Assembly (NCBI RefSeq): GCF_022952855.1
Contig: NZ_JALJDX010000217.1
Span: forward strand, 82,569 to 146,568
Direction: 5' to 3'
DNA from: Pseudomonas sp. RGM2987
GTDB lineage: Bacteria; Pseudomonadota; Gammaproteobacteria; Pseudomonadales; Pseudomonadaceae
Length of the DNA stretch: 64,000 bases
Below the pieces are notes generated by a model, which ran no database searches, was not told the origin of the DNA, and saw only the letters and a program-made list of their open reading frames with translations. How positions within the stretch are numbered: position 1 is the first letter of the stretch; the number at the start of each line of letters is the position of its first letter. Shown here piece by piece: positions 32,735-41,447 of this stretch. The position numbers and the translations under genes are program-made.

Positions 32735-33649
32735 TTACAGACTATCGGGGTCCCCGAAGAACATCTGAATCCGCGACCGCAACCAGCGCTCCCCCGGATC
32801 GTTGTCCTGGGAACCACGCCAAGCCATGTGCAATTCAAAACTGCGCACCGGAATGGGTGGATCTTCCGCGCGCACACCACCGGCCGCGGTCAGGGCATCG
32901 GCTGTGTAGTCCGGGACGATGGCGATGATGTCAGTGCCTGACAGCAGCGTGCTCAAACCGTTGAACTGCGGTACGGCCAGGACGACGTGGCGTTTGCGGT
33001 TGAGTTTTTCCAGTTCTTCATCGATGAAACCACTCAAGTCGCCGGCGAAAGACACCAGTGCGTGGGGGCGCGCGCAGAATTCGTCCAGGGTCAGGCGTCC
33101 TGGTGCAGTATCGGCCCGCAATACCTTGGACGAGCTCCGACGCAGGATCTTGCGCTTGGCGTTGGCCGGCAGGTCGTCGGTGTAGCTGACACCGATGGAG
33201 ATTTCGCCGGATGCCAGCAGGCCTGGCATCAGGATGTAGTTGACCCGGCGCACCACCAGCACGATGCCGGGGGCTTCGGCCCGCAGGCGCTTGAGCAGCA
33301 TCGGCAGCAGGGCGAATTCGGCGTCGTCCGACAGGCCGATGCGGAACACCGACGTGCTGGTGGCCGGGTCGAACTCGGCGGCGCGGCTGACGGCTGTGGA
33401 AATCGAGTCCAGCGCCGGGGAGAGCAGGGCAAAGATCTCCACCGCCCGCGCCGACGGCTCCATGCTGCGGCCGGTGCGCACAAACAATGGGTCATCGAAC
33501 AGGCTGCGCAGGCGTGAGAGCGCGGCACTGATCGCCGGTTGACCGAGGAACAGCTTCTCGGCGGCGCGGGTCACACTGCGTTCGTGCATCAAAGTTTCGA
33601 ACACAATCAACAGGTTCAGGTCGACACGACGCAGGTCATTACGATTCAT
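32735..33649 (-). CDS. LysR-family transcriptional regulator
   Basis: The 304-residue protein opens NRNDLRRVDLNLLIVFETLMHERSV, with the helix-turn-helix TRAAEKLFLGQPAISAALSRL (about residues 31-51) and DDPLFVRTGRSMEPSARA after the wing. This arrangement is usual in the NodD-like/NocR-like subgroup. The effector domain includes GEISIGVSYTDDLPANAK and TDIIAIVPDYTADAL. The ATG at 33649 is chosen because the upstream residues to 33727 are proline-rich and not family-like. It is divergent from the dehydrogenase at 33906 with a 256-base gap and probably regulates it. Confidence 0.9.
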   Translation of the reverse strand: MNRNDLRRVDLNLLIVFETLMHERSVTRAAEKLFLGQPAISAALSRLRSLFDDPLFVRTGRSMEPSARAVEIFALLSPALDSISTAVSRAAEFDPATSTSVFRIGLSDDAEFALLPMLLKRLRAEAPGIVLVVRRVNYILMPGLLASGEISIGVSYTDDLPANAKRKILRRSSSKVLRADTAPGRLTLDEFCARPHALVSFAGDLSGFIDEELEKLNRKRHVVLAVPQFNGLSTLLSGTDIIAIVPDYTADALTAAGGVRAEDPPIPVRSFELHMAWRGSQDNDPGERWLRSRIQMFFGDPDSL

Positions 33650-33905
33650 CTGGGGTCCCGGCAGATTCGGCAGGCTTGACGTAGGCGGCGGTATAGGAAC
33701 AATGGCCGGCATGAATCTTACGGGCAAAGGCTGGTACTCTGCACCGGGTAATTCAGCTTTTCTGAGTTGAGCCTACAGGATGGGTTCACCTTTCTTGCTG
33801 CGGAATCAATGACAGGCATGTCGACTATTAATAGCCACTGATGGTCTTGGCTCCAAAGCCCGGATAGAGTTCATGGCATTAGAGGTTACTTTGACGAGGT
33901 TTGCG

Positions 33906-34931
33906 ATGTCCCGCACGATCCGTTTTCACAAGTTCGGTGGTGCCGAGGTGCTCAAATGCGAAGAGCATGCGGCAGCCCTTCCTGCGCCAGGAGAAGTGCA
34001 GGTCCGTGTCGAAGCGATCGGCGTCAGCTGGTACGACACTCTGTGGCGCCAGAACCTGGCATCCTCCCAGGCACGCCTGCCATCAGGCCTGGGCCATGAA
34101 ATGGCCGGGGTGATTACCGCGGTGGGTGACGGTGTCGACGATCTGGCCGTGGGCGACAAGGTCGCAAGCTTTCCTGCCGAAAGCGCGAACGATTACCCGG
34201 TGTATGGCGAGATTATCGTGCTGCCACGCACCGCCCTGACGCGTTATCCCGACGTGCTCAGCCCGATTGAGGCTGCGGTGCATTACACACCGCTGTTGAT
34301 CGCCTATTTCGCCTATGTCGACCTGGCACGGGTCAAGCCGGGGCAATTCGCCCTGGTTACCGATGCCAGCCATTGCGCCGGCCCTTCCTTCGTGCAACTG
34401 GGCAAGGCCCTGGGTGTACGGGTGATCGCCGCCACGAAGACGGCCGATGAGCGTGAGTATTTGCTGTCGCTGGGCGCCGAGAAGGTCATCGTGACCGAAG
34501 AGCAGGATTTGCTCATGCAAATCAACAAGTTCACCGACAACCGCGGCGTGGATGTGGTCTTCGATGGTCTTGGCGGCCCGCAGATGTCATTGCTTGGCGA
34601 TGTGCTGGCTCCCCGCGGCAGCCTGGTGTTGTACGGCTTGCAGGGCGGTAACCAGACACCGTTTCCAGCCTGCGCGGCGTTCCAGAAGAACATCCAGTTC
34701 TTCGTGCACTGCATCGGCAACTTCACCGGCAAGCCGGAACTGGGCATCATTCAGGACCAGGTGGCGTTGCAGCGCGCATTGCGTGATATCAACCAGTTGA
34801 CGGCTGACCGTGTGCTGCTGCCCCTCAAGACCCGGGTGTTTGCGTTCACCGAGTTTGTCGAGGCGCACCGTTACATGGGTGAGTGCCCTTGCCGTGAACG
34901 TGTTGCCCTTCAGGTAGTCGACCCTACCTGA
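33906..34931 (+). CDS. MDR-family quinone oxidoreductase/alcohol dehydrogenase-like protein
   Basis: The 341-residue medium-chain dehydrogenase reads SRTIRFHKFGGAEVLK, then PGEVQVRVEAIGVSWYDTLWR and LGHEMAGVITAVGDGVDDLAVGDKV. It lacks the structural-zinc cysteine cluster, so it is closer to the zinc-independent quinone oxidoreductases. The nucleotide-binding loop is unusual: where the family normally has GASGGVG it has TDASHCAGPSFVQLGKALG, which may weaken or alter NADPH binding. VDVVFDGLGG follows normally. GAGG lies six bases before ATG 33906. Substrate unknown; the divergent LysR gene suggests induction. Confidence 0.82.
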   Translation: MSRTIRFHKFGGAEVLKCEEHAAALPAPGEVQVRVEAIGVSWYDTLWRQNLASSQARLPSGLGHEMAGVITAVGDGVDDLAVGDKVASFPAESANDYPVYGEIIVLPRTALTRYPDVLSPIEAAVHYTPLLIAYFAYVDLARVKPGQFALVTDASHCAGPSFVQLGKALGVRVIAATKTADEREYLLSLGAEKVIVTEEQDLLMQINKFTDNRGVDVVFDGLGGPQMSLLGDVLAPRGSLVLYGLQGGNQTPFPACAAFQKNIQFFVHCIGNFTGKPELGIIQDQVALQRALRDINQLTADRVLLPLKTRVFAFTEFVEAHRYMGECPCRERVALQVVDPT

Positions 34932-34941
34932 TTCCTGCCTG

Positions 34942-34971
34942 GCGCAAGAGTCATTTCCCGGGCTCTTGCGC
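34942..34971 (+). terminator. Hairpin after the MDR dehydrogenase gene
   Basis: The arms GCGCAAGAG (34942-34950) and CTCTTGCGC (34963-34971) pair perfectly over a 12-base loop, ten bases after the stop codon. No T-run follows, so termination strength is uncertain. Confidence 0.5.
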
Positions 34972-35607
34972 GCTCTTCGGGTTGACCGCCCATCCTTTGC
35001 TTCAGTAATTTTTCAGACCCTCGCGGTTGCCTGCTCCTGCTGCCTGCGACGGTCCTTGGGCTGCATGGGACAAAGTCTAAAGCCCCACGACGTCTGCCTG
35101 CCCGCATCTGAACTGGTTTTTGCCTTTAATCTGTATCTTCTAATCATTGTTTAAGTCCTGATAATTGAATGCTGATTTCAATCTCAAGGACGAAGTCGTG
35201 GCGCGGTATAACTTTTTCGAAGGTCGGCACTTTTTAAAACACCCCCCAGACACAGGAAATGTTTTTGGGGGTGCTGTTCTCTATCGACTATGGAGAAGAC
35301 TGGGGGAGGCAGACGGCAGAATTAACTTAGGCATGTTCCTTGATTCTCGTACTCATTGTCTGTGGGACGTTGTCAGAAATCTCCTAGGACGCGCCGTCCA
35401 ATCGACACGGCCCAGTGTTTCTGCGGCTTACAGACTGGTGGGGGAAACATGCGGGGCGAGTCCCTATGCATGTATCAAATAATTACGACAAGCAAAGCGT
35501 GTCGTATTGTCAATACTCTCTTCAGTACTAGAACAAACCATCTAGACCAACACGTCGCGCAGTCACGTTGGTGCAGGTGCGGCGCCGATAGTTGAATTTC
35601 CAGGTAT
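34972..35607. other. Long region without a confident gene
   Basis: These 636 bases are less GC-rich than the surroundings and show mixed codon use. One plus-strand reading frame (35165-35482, 105 codons, starting NADFNLKDEVVARYNFF) exists, but it has no ribosome site and no recognisable motif; I do not call it. A C-rich/G-rich stem (CACCCCC near 35240 with GGGGGTG near 35266) lies inside it. The dyad ACGACA/TGTCGT at 35485-35505 lies nearer the next gene. The stretch may be decayed DNA. Confidence 0.4.
35485..35505. repeat. Inverted repeat upstream of the unknown 498-residue gene
   Basis: ACGACA (35485-35490) and TGTCGT (35500-35505) form a dyad with a nine-base spacer, about 100 bases before the start at 35608. 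It is a candidate operator, possibly for the MocR-type regulator encoded two genes on, though MocR proteins often prefer direct repeats. Confidence 0.4.
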
Positions 35608-37104
35608 ATGGCTATGAGTGCAATTCATGAACAAGCAATGATCCACGTGTATCAACAGGTATTGCAGCGTCTGTTGAGTTTTTATTCCCGAGGGGAACGG
35701 ACCGCGTTGCAGTTATTGATCCAGCGTTTGATTGTCGCCGCCGGAGGCATCGACCGGATTGGCGATTATCGGGTGTTGACGGTCCAGAACGGCAGCCGGG
35801 AGAGTTTCTATGTGCTGACCGCCTTGCGCGCCGCACAGCTGAGCATCGCGGGTCGGCACCCAGTGACCTTCACCTTGCGTGTCGCCACGCCCCGCCTGAG
35901 CGAGACCAGCCAGGCGACCCTGGAAAACATCCATCGCTGCTACAGCGCGCTTTTCGTCTATGACGATCCGCGGGTCGAGTTGCTGATGGCTGATAACCGC
36001 GAGGTGATGCCGTTCAACCACAAGCAGCCACTGTCGGCGGCGGGGCACCATGCCAATCGCATGGACATGCTGCTGTTGGGGCACCTGCGCTCGGTGAACG
36101 GCCCGTTGGAGATTGGTGACGAGGGCTACCTGGCGATGGCCGAATTCTATCGGCACATGGCTCGCTGGGAAGCGGGGGTGGATTCACTCATCACCAACAA
36201 TACGCCGCGCCAGCAAAAACTATTCATGTCGGGCTTGCGACGTGCAACCCGCAAGATCGGCCTGACGGTCGACAACACCAGCAGTTTCGACAGCCTCATT
36301 GCGCACCTCGATACCTTGGGGGGCGATCCCTACCAGCATTTCTACGGACCCGAGCGCCACGGTGCGTGGAAGCCGGAGGTGCAGTTCCAAGCCTGCCGGC
36401 GCGTCAGCCACATTGGTATCGACGACCTGACCGTGGACCGCTCGGAGGGAACCAACTGGCCGCTCTTCAGTGAATTCCTGCGGGTGCGGACCGAGCACTT
36501 CATTTCTCCAGCGCCCGAGAACGGCAACCTCAGCCCGCTGCTATTGGCTCATCTGCACGGCTTGCAGGCCTGCTACCTGCATGGGCGCAGCTACGAGGCC
36601 GGTTATGGGGATTATGTGCAGCGGGCGATCATGATCATGCATCGCAAGCAATTGCCGAAACAAGCGTGCGAGCAGGCCCGGGTGGTGTTCGGTTCGCCGG
36701 CGTCGGTGCCTGAGCGCCGCGCCCAGGCGGCTGAAGAAACGCTAAGACTGCTCGGGCTCAACGAAACGCAACTGGTGTGCATGCTGTTCGCACCGTTCGT
36801 GGAGCAGGGCGCCGGCCTGGAGAATTTCCTGCGTTGCTGCCATCCCGGCATGCTCGTGGCCACGCCGGACCTGCACAAGGCCATGCAGGGCGGGCCCATC
36901 GCTGACCAGGTGACGCAGTGGATGGTCGAGGTCAGTGGCCTGCCTGTCGACGTACTCAACAAGCTGTACCAGGCGAGCGTCGCACTGCCCGAACAACCGG
37001 AAACCCAACCGGCGATCGATCTGCGACTGGCGATTGACGGCATCGATGGCGCAGAGGCCGGGCAGGACGCCGATGGTTCATGCGAACGTTCGGCCAGGCA
37101 TTGA
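35608..37104 (+). CDS. Unrecognised 498-residue protein
   Basis: I do not recognise the family. The protein has no signal peptide or membrane segment and is moderately rich in His, Arg and Leu. Its first part (YQQVLQRLLSFYSRGERTALQLLIQRLI) is helical. The middle contains HHANRMDMLLLGHLR and PYQHFYGPERHGAWKPEVQFQ. The C-terminal 40 residues (PEQPETQPAIDLRLAIDGIDGAEAG) are acidic and likely disordered. A second in-frame ATG at 35614 has an AGG nine bases upstream and may be the real start. It is followed after about 100 bases by a MocR-type regulator on the same strand. Codon use looks like the host's. Confidence 0.75.
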   Translation: MAMSAIHEQAMIHVYQQVLQRLLSFYSRGERTALQLLIQRLIVAAGGIDRIGDYRVLTVQNGSRESFYVLTALRAAQLSIAGRHPVTFTLRVATPRLSETSQATLENIHRCYSALFVYDDPRVELLMADNREVMPFNHKQPLSAAGHHANRMDMLLLGHLRSVNGPLEIGDEGYLAMAEFYRHMARWEAGVDSLITNNTPRQQKLFMSGLRRATRKIGLTVDNTSSFDSLIAHLDTLGGDPYQHFYGPERHGAWKPEVQFQACRRVSHIGIDDLTVDRSEGTNWPLFSEFLRVRTEHFISPAPENGNLSPLLLAHLHGLQACYLHGRSYEAGYGDYVQRAIMIMHRKQLPKQACEQARVVFGSPASVPERRAQAAEETLRLLGLNETQLVCMLFAPFVEQGAGLENFLRCCHPGMLVATPDLHKAMQGGPIADQVTQWMVEVSGLPVDVLNKLYQASVALPEQPETQPAIDLRLAIDGIDGAEAGQDADGSCERSARH

Positions 37105-37200
37105 GGTACGTGGTTTGACCGACTCATCCATGCTGTACCCGGCCGGCGTGCTCGATGTAGGGCCCTGGCCGGTAACGGACCGCACGTTCGGCTCGAACCC

Positions 37201-38598
37201 ATGAAAGGAGGGCGGGAGACAGACTTCGCCTACCAGGCGGTCTATCGGTACCTGACCACGCTGATCAACGAGCTGGGAAGCGATGCCCGGGTGCGCCTGC
37301 CATCGCTTCGGCAGTTGGCCGAACGGCTGAACGTCTCGATCTCCACTATCCAGTACGCTTATTCGTTGCTGGAGAAAGAAGGGCGCGTCTACTCAATCGC
37401 CAAGTCCGGTTATTACGCGCTGCCGATGCCCAGTGTGACGCCTGTGGATGGTGGCGGCGACCTGCTCGAGACGTTGTACGTCAATGCACGGCGACCGGGC
37501 ATGCGCGTGCTCAGTGCGGATGAGCCGGCGGCGATGCAGCCCTTGGACAGTCCGCTGTTGTTGCTCGAACGCGAGCTGTTGCGCCAGTATCCGCGCACGG
37601 CGCAGACGCCGCCGCAACCCTGGGGCGAGCTGGAGCTGCGCACCGCGTTGGCGGCCCGCTACACCTCTTCGCCGGCCCGCTGCTGGAACGCCGAGGACGT
37701 CTATATCGGAGCCGATCTGCGGGGTGTCCTGGAAATCCTGATCGCCGCTTTGTCCCTCAGGGGCGCTGTGGTGTTGGTCGAATCGCCCTGCGATTGGGCA
37801 GTCTTGCGTTTATTGCAGGACGCCGAGGTCAAGGTCATCGAATTGCCGCTGCTGGCGAGCGGCGAGCTCCCTGTCGAGCACCTGGAACACTTGCTCGTCA
37901 GTGAAACGGTGCGTCTGGTAGTGCTGTCCTCGACCCTGAACATGCCGAGGGCGACACTCGCCTGTGAGGCGAACCGCCGCGCCGTTGCGCAGTTGCTGCA
38001 GCGACATGACACCTGGGTGCTGGAGAACGACAGCTACACAGATCTTGCATTCGAGGTCGGGACTACACCGCTTCGGGACCTGCTCGACCCGGACCGGCTG
38101 ATCGTCTATTCCACCTTCGAGAAGACCATCGGGCCGGAGGCGCCTTATGGCTACGTGCTGTCACGGCAGTTGACCTTGAATCTGCAACGCCATTTCCTGC
38201 TCCGCGCCTTTCGGTTGTCGCCGATTCGCCAGAAGGCCATTGCTCGTCTGTACAGTAACGGCCGAATTGACCAGCACCTGCTGATCCTGCGTCGGATGCT
38301 GCGCGACAGCGCCGTTTCGGCGACGCAACTGCTTCGAGAGCGGCTCGGCGACAGCCTGCAATGGGCCGAGCCCCAGGGCGGTGCGACGATCTGGATCCGC
38401 TCCACGCGCCGGGTGGACCTGCGACGGGTTTTCCATCGCCTGCTGGCCCAGCGGATCGTCATAGCGCCGGGAGAACTGTTCAGCCTCCAAGGCCTGTACG
38501 GGCAACATATGCGCCTGACCCATGCCTTGGGCGGGGGCCAGGATCTGGACACGGTGCTTGGGGCTTTGGCTGATGCCTTGCGGCTCGAACAATCTTGA
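37201..38598 (+). CDS. MocR/GntR-type regulator with aminotransferase domain
   Basis: The 465-residue protein joins a winged helix-turn-helix of the GntR family (LPSLRQLAERLNVSISTIQYAYSLLEKEGRVYS, about residues 33-65) to a fold-type I aminotransferase domain. The likely PLP lysine is K308 in STFEKTIGPEAPYGY, and LENDSYTDLAF holds the cofactor aspartate/tyrosine region. Proteins of this class sense amino acids, vitamin B6 or related amines through the PLP domain. It lacks a clear ribosome site before 37201 and has AAAGGAGGG just inside the gene, so the start is uncertain. Its target could be the unknown gene upstream. Confidence 0.85.
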   Translation: MKGGRETDFAYQAVYRYLTTLINELGSDARVRLPSLRQLAERLNVSISTIQYAYSLLEKEGRVYSIAKSGYYALPMPSVTPVDGGGDLLETLYVNARRPGMRVLSADEPAAMQPLDSPLLLLERELLRQYPRTAQTPPQPWGELELRTALAARYTSSPARCWNAEDVYIGADLRGVLEILIAALSLRGAVVLVESPCDWAVLRLLQDAEVKVIELPLLASGELPVEHLEHLLVSETVRLVVLSSTLNMPRATLACEANRRAVAQLLQRHDTWVLENDSYTDLAFEVGTTPLRDLLDPDRLIVYSTFEKTIGPEAPYGYVLSRQLTLNLQRHFLLRAFRLSPIRQKAIARLYSNGRIDQHLLILRRMLRDSAVSATQLLRERLGDSLQWAEPQGGATIWIRSTRRVDLRRVFHRLLAQRIVIAPGELFSLQGLYGQHMRLTHALGGGQDLDTVLGALADALRLEQS

Positions 38599-38690
38599 TG
38601 GGGCTGCGATGGATCGAACCCATCGCGCCGGGGTCGAACTGTCAGTAAACTGCATCCCATTCCCCGAGCCACTTCACCCAGAGGTTTTGC

Positions 38691-40337
38691 ATGACAGTCA
38701 GTCCATTTGCGGGCAAGCCGGCACCGGCAGAGTTGTTGATCGATATCCCGCGACTGGTGACGGCCTATTACACCGGCCGCCCCGATGCTTCGGTTGCAAC
38801 CCAGCGTGTGGCGTTCGGCACCTCCGGTCACCGCGGCAGCTCCTTCGACCTGGGGTTCAACGAGTGGCACGTGCTGGCGATCAGTCAGGCGATCTGCCTG
38901 TACCGCCAGGCGCAGGGTATCGACGGGCCGTTGTTCGTCGGCATCGACACCCATGCACTGTCGACCCCCGCAGGCGCCAGCGCGCTGGAAGTATTCGCCG
39001 CCAACGGCGTGACGGTGATGATCGCCGAGGGCGATGAATACACCCCGACCCCGGCGGTGTCCCACGCGATCCTTTGCTACAACCGTGGCCGCACCTCGGG
39101 CCTGGCGGACGGCATCGTGATTACTCCGTCCCATAACCCGCCTCAAAGCGGCGGCTATAAGTACAACCCCACCAACGGTGGGCCGGCCGACACCCACATC
39201 ACCAAGTGGATCGAAGCCAAGGCCAACGAACTGCTGGCCAATCAGTTGGCCGGCGTCAAGCGCGTCAGCTACGAGCAAGCCCTGAAGGCCGACACCACCC
39301 ATCGCCACGACTACGTCAACACCTACGTGGCGGACCTGATCAATGTCATCGATTTCGACGCCATCCGCGATGCCGGGTTGCGTCTGGGCGTAGATCCACT
39401 GGGTGGTGCAGGGGTGCGCTACTGGCCGGCGATTGCCGAGCATTACCGCCTGGACCTGGACGTGGTGAACACGGCGGTCGACTCGACCTTCCGCTTCATG
39501 ACAGTCGACTGGGACGGCCAGATCCGCATGGACCCGTCTTCCAGCCACGCCATGCAAGGGCTGATTGGCTTGAAGGAACGCTTCGACGTCGCGTTCGCCT
39601 GCGACCCGGACCATGATCGCCATGGCATCGTGACGCCATCCGGTGGCCTGCTGGCGCCGAACAATTACCTGGCGGTGTCCATCGATTACCTGTTCCAGAA
39701 TCGTCCGCAATGGCGCGCCGATGCGGCAGTGGGCAAGACGGTCGTCAGCAGTGGCCTGATCGATCGTGTGACAAGGCGCCTGGGCCGGCGCCTCTATGAA
39801 GTACCGGTCGGTTTCAAATGGTTTGCCGACGGCCTGTTCGACGGCTCCCTGGGCTTCGGCGGGGAAGAAAGTGCCGGTGCCTCGTTCCTGCGCAAGGACG
39901 GCGGCGTCTGGAGCACCGACAAGGACGGCCTGATCCCGGCGTTGCTGGCGGCTGAAATGACCGCGCGCACTGGTCGTGACCCTAGCCAGGCCTACCGCGC
40001 GCTGACCGACGAACTGGGCGAACCGTTCTCGGTGCGCGTCGATGCCAAGGCGAGTCCGCAGCAGAAAGCGCTGTTGAGCAAGTTGTCACCGGAGCAGGTG
40101 TCTTCCACCGAATTGGCCGGCGAGACGATCCAGAGCATCCTCAGTCACGCACCGGGCAACGACCAGGCCATCGGCGGGCTGAAGGTGATGACCGAAAACG
40201 GCTGGTTCGCGGCGCGTCCGTCGGGTACCGAGGATATCTACAAGATCTATGCCGAGAGCTTCATTGGCGATGAGCACCTCAAGCAATTGGTGAGTGAGGC
40301 ACAGACGTTGGTGGACGGGGCTATCAGCGGTCAATAA
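38691..40337 (+). CDS. pgm: Alpha-D-glucose phosphate-specific phosphoglucomutase
   Basis: The 548-residue enzyme interconverts glucose-1-phosphate and glucose-6-phosphate in the cytoplasm. It shows VAFGTSGHRGSSFDLGFNE near the N-terminus, the phosphoserine loop TPSHNPPQSGGYKYNPTNGG with S147, the metal-binding loop FACDPDHDRHG, the sugar-binding GGEESAGASF and the phosphate-binding RPSGTEDIYKIYAES. Length matches bacterial Pgm (546-548). It is a single gene with a 92-base leader and a REP element after the stop. It supplies glucose-1-phosphate for glycogen, trehalose and surface-polysaccharide synthesis. Confidence 0.96.
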   Translation: MTVSPFAGKPAPAELLIDIPRLVTAYYTGRPDASVATQRVAFGTSGHRGSSFDLGFNEWHVLAISQAICLYRQAQGIDGPLFVGIDTHALSTPAGASALEVFAANGVTVMIAEGDEYTPTPAVSHAILCYNRGRTSGLADGIVITPSHNPPQSGGYKYNPTNGGPADTHITKWIEAKANELLANQLAGVKRVSYEQALKADTTHRHDYVNTYVADLINVIDFDAIRDAGLRLGVDPLGGAGVRYWPAIAEHYRLDLDVVNTAVDSTFRFMTVDWDGQIRMDPSSSHAMQGLIGLKERFDVAFACDPDHDRHGIVTPSGGLLAPNNYLAVSIDYLFQNRPQWRADAAVGKTVVSSGLIDRVTRRLGRRLYEVPVGFKWFADGLFDGSLGFGGEESAGASFLRKDGGVWSTDKDGLIPALLAAEMTARTGRDPSQAYRALTDELGEPFSVRVDAKASPQQKALLSKLSPEQVSSTELAGETIQSILSHAPGNDQAIGGLKVMTENGWFAARPSGTEDIYKIYAESFIGDEHLKQLVSEAQTLVDGAISGQ

Positions 40338-40364
40338 CCCAAGCCTGTGGCGGGACGCTTGTTC

Positions 40365-40491
40365 GTGGCGAGGGAGCTTCTGTGGCGAGGGAGATCCCGC
40401 TCCCGCTGAACTGCGCAGCAGTTCGCTTTTCGGCGGTCGCTTCGCAACCGAGGCGTCGGACCGACCGAGCGGGAGCAAGCTCCCTCGCCAC
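40365..40491. repeat. REP-type palindromic element, family A (rearranged)
   Basis: The right arm AGCGGGAGCAAGCTCCCTCGCCAC (40468-40491, shown in parts as AGCGGGAGCAAG and CTCCCTCGCCAC) is intact. On the left the arm GTGGCGAGGGAG occurs twice, at 40365 and 40382, the second followed by ATCCCGCTCCCGCT. It therefore looks like two elements recombined or a partial duplication. It lies between pgm and the convergent pirin gene. Confidence 0.8.
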
Positions 40492-40516
40492 GAAAACCTC
40501 GCCACCGGAGCAGGTG

Positions 40517-41212
40517 TCAGGCCAAGTCGACGAGCACGATTTCACTGTCCTCGATAGCGGTCACCCGCAACACCTGTTCATTTTCTATCGCAACGCCGTC
40601 TCGAGCTTGTGCCTGTAAGCCATTGATTTCTATGCGGCCTGTGGCCGGAACAAGATAAGCCCGACGTCTCGCATCCAGTACATATTCTGCACTTTCGCCC
40701 GCTTTCAGATTGGCCGCCACCAATCGCGCATCGGCACGGATGCGCAGGCTCTGGTCATCGCCAGCCTTGCCGCTGGCCAGGGTGACGAAGCCTTCGCGCG
40801 AATCCTTGGGAAACGGTTTGGCGCCCCACGATGGGGCCAGGCCTGCTTCGTTGGGGATGATCCAGATCTGGAAGATCCGCGTCGCGGTCGATTCCAGGTT
40901 GTATTCGCTGTGAGCGATGCCGGTGCCCGCACTCATGACCTGCACGTCACCGGCTTCAGTACGACCCTTGTTGCCCAGGTTGTCCTGATGGGTGATAGCG
41001 CCTTCGCGCACGTAGGTGATGATTTCCATGTCCCGGTGCGGGTGTTGAGGGAAACCGCTGCCGGGGGCGATGACGTCGTCGTTCCAGACCCGCAGGTTGC
41101 CCCAGTTCATGCGCTGGGGGTCGTAGTATTCGGCGAACGAAAAGTGGTGATGTGCATCCAGCCAGCCATGGTTGGCGGCGCCCAGGGAGGCGAAAGGCCT
41201 GAGTTCGAGCAT
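40517..41212 (-). CDS. Pirin-family protein (YhhW/quercetinase-like)
   Basis: The 231-residue protein is a bicupin pirin. The single metal site in the N-terminal cupin is complete: H57 and H59 in FPQHPHRDMEI, H101 and E103 in GTGIAHSEYN. The opening segment DAHHHFSFAEYYDPQRMNWGNLRVWNDD is diagnostic for the YhhW type, some members of which open quercetin in vitro. The C-terminal cupin (ARRRAYLVPATGRIEINGLQA) lacks metal ligands, as usual. It is convergent with pgm and divergent from the UvrD-like helicase. Confidence 0.93.
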   Translation of the reverse strand: MLELRPFASLGAANHGWLDAHHHFSFAEYYDPQRMNWGNLRVWNDDVIAPGSGFPQHPHRDMEIITYVREGAITHQDNLGNKGRTEAGDVQVMSAGTGIAHSEYNLESTATRIFQIWIIPNEAGLAPSWGAKPFPKDSREGFVTLASGKAGDDQSLRIRADARLVAANLKAGESAEYVLDARRRAYLVPATGRIEINGLQAQARDGVAIENEQVLRVTAIEDSEIVLVDLA

Positions 41213-41447
41213 GATCGTGTCCTTCTCCGCTAGTAGGAAAGCGTTGGTTGATGGCGACCATCTTCTTCGAGAAATACATCGATAAAAAGCGTAAAAAACC
41301 TGTCAAAACGATCGGCTATTTTGATTGTTATCGGCGAGCCAACTTTCACTTCATCGCCTAACCCCATGACGTGAAAGGTTTTGGCTGGAACACAGCGTTA
41401 AATCCAGACACCATAGCGGCCTTGGTTCAGAACCTGGAGTCTCCCGC

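Noticed and set aside
35165..35482. Possible 105-residue protein upstream of the unknown gene
   Set aside because: No ribosome site, no motif, an internal G/C-rich stem, and codon use unlike neighbours; not supported as a gene.
38606..38626. Small hairpin (GCGATGG/CCATCGC) between the MocR-type gene and pgm
   Set aside because: Seven-base stem without a T-run; too weak to call a terminator.
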